Origin: an uncultured Phocaeicola sp.
GTDB taxonomy: Bacteria > Bacteroidota > Bacteroidia > Bacteroidales > Bacteroidaceae
Length of the DNA: 64,000 nucleotides
Reading direction: 5' to 3'
Assembly: GCA_944320845.1 (NCBI GenBank)
Contig: CALUJA010000009.1
Location: 1-64,000 of the forward strand
Below the pieces are notes generated by a model. That model searched no databases, was not told the origin of the DNA, and saw only the letters and a list, made by a program, of their open reading frames with translations. Within the stretch, counting starts at the first letter, position 1. Every line of letters starts with the position of its first letter. Positions 62,570 through 64,000 of this stretch are shown one piece after another. A program made the translations under genes and the position numbers.

Positions 62570-63682
62570 TCACCAAGTAGCAGGAAGCCACCAGACAAAA
62601 CCATCATAGTTTCTAACACCATCGATAGCACGGCCAACACCAGTATGTTTAAAATCATCACGCAATTGCCGCGCCTGAGAACGAATACTACCTACAGGAT
62701 TATCAAGAAGCTTAGGCGTAGCGGCTGCCTTAATGGCATCATCAAAATACTGTTCCAAACGAACTTTCTGGTCATAAGTCCACTTAGCACCTTTAGCCTG
62801 GTACATAGCATCCATGGCTACCCATTTGGCACGCTCGATTTCCTTGCCTTTCAAAATTCCGTCCTGAATCTTGTTAACAATATCAGCAGCATAGCTTCCC
62901 GCCTGCAGGCGCTTTTCAAGCGGCAGCCACTGAAGGTTAATATCAAGCATCGAATTAGTAATACCTAAGCCTTGATTCTGCAAAGCCTTGTTGGTAGCCT
63001 CGCCTGCCATCAGAGAGGGCGTAAAGTAATTGACGATTCTCTGATAGTCATTCTGCAAGACCTGACCTTGTGCACCGGAAATGGCAGCACCGACACGGGC
63101 ACCGAGCGTACGGGCATCATACTGATTACTCAGACGCTGTCCGGTAACACCCTGACGCATGGCGGCAAGCTCATAGGGCAACTTGGCATTGCTCTGAAAA
63201 GATTCGTTCAAAGTACGCATGACAGTAGCAACGGTATTAAGAGCGCCGACGACATCGGGCTTCTGGGCAGTCCATCCGACAGCCTGATAAGGTGTAGCAG
63301 TAGGAGTGTTAATACCTGCCATCTGGGGAACACTACCATTAGGAGCGGAAGCGGAAGAAGCAGAACCGGTGGACAAATCCGACATGTAAGGATTTATTCC
63401 GGCTTCCTCAAGGCGCTTCATCTGAGCCGAAGGCGAATTGTACTCATTAGTGGCATTCCAAAAGTTCCATTGCGTGGCAACCTGCTTATCATACATCTTG
63501 TTGGCATCCCTAAACTGCTGAGCATAGGCTTCCTTATTATAGGCTATCTGCTTATCAAGCATAGCAAGATTAAACTCATTGTTCATCTGAGCAATGTCAC
63601 GATTGGCATCATTAGTACCGGCAGCAATCTGTTTGTTGGTCTCGTTAGTCTCACGGGTCATCTGTTTTTCTGCACTTGCCAT
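62570..63682 (-). CDS. microvirus DNA pilot protein VP2
   Basis: A 370-residue minor virion protein that pierces the cell envelope and guides the genome in. The family hallmark is SPSAQMKRLEEAGINPYMSD (85-102), followed by a Ser/Ala/Pro-rich stretch. The N-terminal 80 residues are Asn/Gln/Ala-rich helix, as expected. The ATG at 63682 gives MASAEKQMTRE; a TTG three codons upstream is less likely. Base use differs from the chromosomal genes on the left. It is the main evidence for the provirus. Confidence 0.87.
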   Translation of the reverse strand: MASAEKQMTRETNETNKQIAAGTNDANRDIAQMNNEFNLAMLDKQIAYNKEAYAQQFRDANKMYDKQVATQWNFWNATNEYNSPSAQMKRLEEAGINPYMSDLSTGSASSASAPNGSVPQMAGINTPTATPYQAVGWTAQKPDVVGALNTVATVMRTLNESFQSNAKLPYELAAMRQGVTGQRLSNQYDARTLGARVGAAISGAQGQVLQNDYQRIVNYFTPSLMAGEATNKALQNQGLGITNSMLDINLQWLPLEKRLQAGSYAADIVNKIQDGILKGKEIERAKWVAMDAMYQAKGAKWTYDQKVRLEQYFDDAIKAAATPKLLDNPVGSIRSQARQLRDDFKHTGVGRAIDGVRNYDGFVWWLPATW

Positions 63683-63756
63683 AATAGTCAATTTTTAAAG
63701 TAAACGACGAGCAGCGCTCCGTGATGAATCACGAAACGCTGTACTATTTTTCAGAA

Positions 63757-64000
63757 TCACTCAGCGGCAGGAGCCGAATCAGGAGCCGGAGCAAGATTAG
63801 GAGCAGGATCAGGAACAGGGTCTATATTCTCTGAATCCTGAAGGCGAGAAACCTCACCATCAAGTTCTGACTGAATATACTGATTCCAGGACTGTAACTC
63901 CGACAAGGACTGTATATACCTTGACTTGATGAACTGATGTAACTGAGCGTCAGACATCTTGGAACGGAGTTCAGAAAGTCCGTTAGACTGGGGCTGACAA
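63757..64000 (-). CDS. viral protein of unknown function, truncated by the window edge
   Basis: The frame is open from the window edge to the stop at 63757, so this is the C-terminal part of a longer protein unless it starts at the internal ATG at 63957 (66 aa). The visible part has a helical segment (KMSDAQLHQFIKSRYIQSLS) and ends in an acidic Pro/Ala repeat tail (PDPAPNLAPAPDSAPAAE). It lies 74 bp upstream of VP2. It might be a scaffold-like protein; no family is recognised. Confidence 0.55.
   Translation of the reverse strand, partial: CQPQSNGLSELRSKMSDAQLHQFIKSRYIQSLSELQSWNQYIQSELDGEVSRLQDSENIDPVPDPAPNLAPAPDSAPAAE

Larger units (their letters stand above)
61735..64000 (-). mobile_element. 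left part of a Microviridae provirus
   Basis: From the dif-like junction to the window end all convincing genes are on the minus strand and have viral character: a VP2 pilot protein, a truncated upstream gene and two tiny coupled genes. The noncoding part is rich in short repeats and hairpins. Microviruses have circular genomes of about 4.5-6.5 kb, so roughly 2-4 kb (capsid VP1, replication protein and others) should lie to the right. They carry no integrase and are known to integrate at dif through host XerC/D in Bacteroidetes. Confidence 0.8.

Noticed and set aside
1-64000. CRISPR arrays, insertion sequences, rRNA genes
   Set aside because: I saw no regularly spaced repeats, transposase genes or rRNA signatures on either strand.

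Overview
The window comes from a Bacteroidales chromosome, most likely Bacteroides or Phocaeicola (Bacteroidaceae). The evidence is the promoter type (-7 box TAnnTTTG, often with a TTTG-like -33 box about 19-20 nt upstream), the near absence of Shine-Dalgarno sequences, an Nqr respiratory complex, a Bacteroidetes-type AMP nucleosidase, DUF5686 and HU-CCDC81/SPOR proteins, and a microvirus provirus of the kind known from this phylum. No rRNA is present, so the species cannot be named.

Layout. 1-7.5 kb (minus strand): two identical tRNA-Arg(ACG) genes, a patatin-type outer-membrane protein, htpG and clpC. 7.96-11.7 kb (plus): gyrA and an exported TPR protein. 11.8-15.75 kb (minus): tpx, a serine hydrolase, engB and a sodium/solute symporter. 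15.8-17.5 kb (plus): recR, a membrane protein and an acetyltransferase; then a YqgE protein (minus) and a FimB/Mfa2-like lipoprotein (plus).

19.4-30.3 kb (plus) is a compact run of eleven genes: acyltransferase-like GNAT protein, ketosynthase, ACP, two hotdog dehydratases, a retinol-saturase/CrtI-like flavoprotein, FabG-like reductase, thioesterase, flippase-like membrane protein, CDP-alcohol phosphatidyltransferase-like protein and a DUF5686 outer-membrane protein. It has the logic of an aryl-polyene or type II fatty-acid pathway joined to lipid head-group and export functions. It is the best candidate here for an undescribed chromosomal pathway.

30.4-36 kb: an S9 peptidase and an M23 peptidase (plus), then FHA and SPOR-domain proteins (minus). 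36.5-42.3 kb: the complete nqrABCDEF operon behind a 30-bp near-perfect palindrome. 42.5-48.2 kb: a TolC / EmrA / EmrB tripartite efflux operon flanked by two AraC-type regulators; the emrA-like gene carries a one-base frameshift. A probable small RNA lies at 48.27-48.33 kb. 48.6-54.3 kb: a multi-SLBB polysaccharide export protein, a WecA/TagO-type transferase and a phosphohexomutase, consistent with surface-glycan synthesis. 54.5-58.8 kb: Nif3-family protein, zinc-ribbon coiled coil, a stand-alone HsdR-N domain protein (minus), AMP nucleosidase and holA. 58.8-59.8 kb: an AT-rich stretch and an XRE regulator. 59.9-61.6 kb: pyrK and pyrD.

61.7-64.0 kb: the left end of an integrated microvirus (Microviridae) provirus, starting at a dif-like XerC half-site. 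It shows the DNA pilot protein VP2, a truncated upstream gene, two tiny coupled genes and a structured, repeat-rich intergenic region. The rest lies beyond the window.
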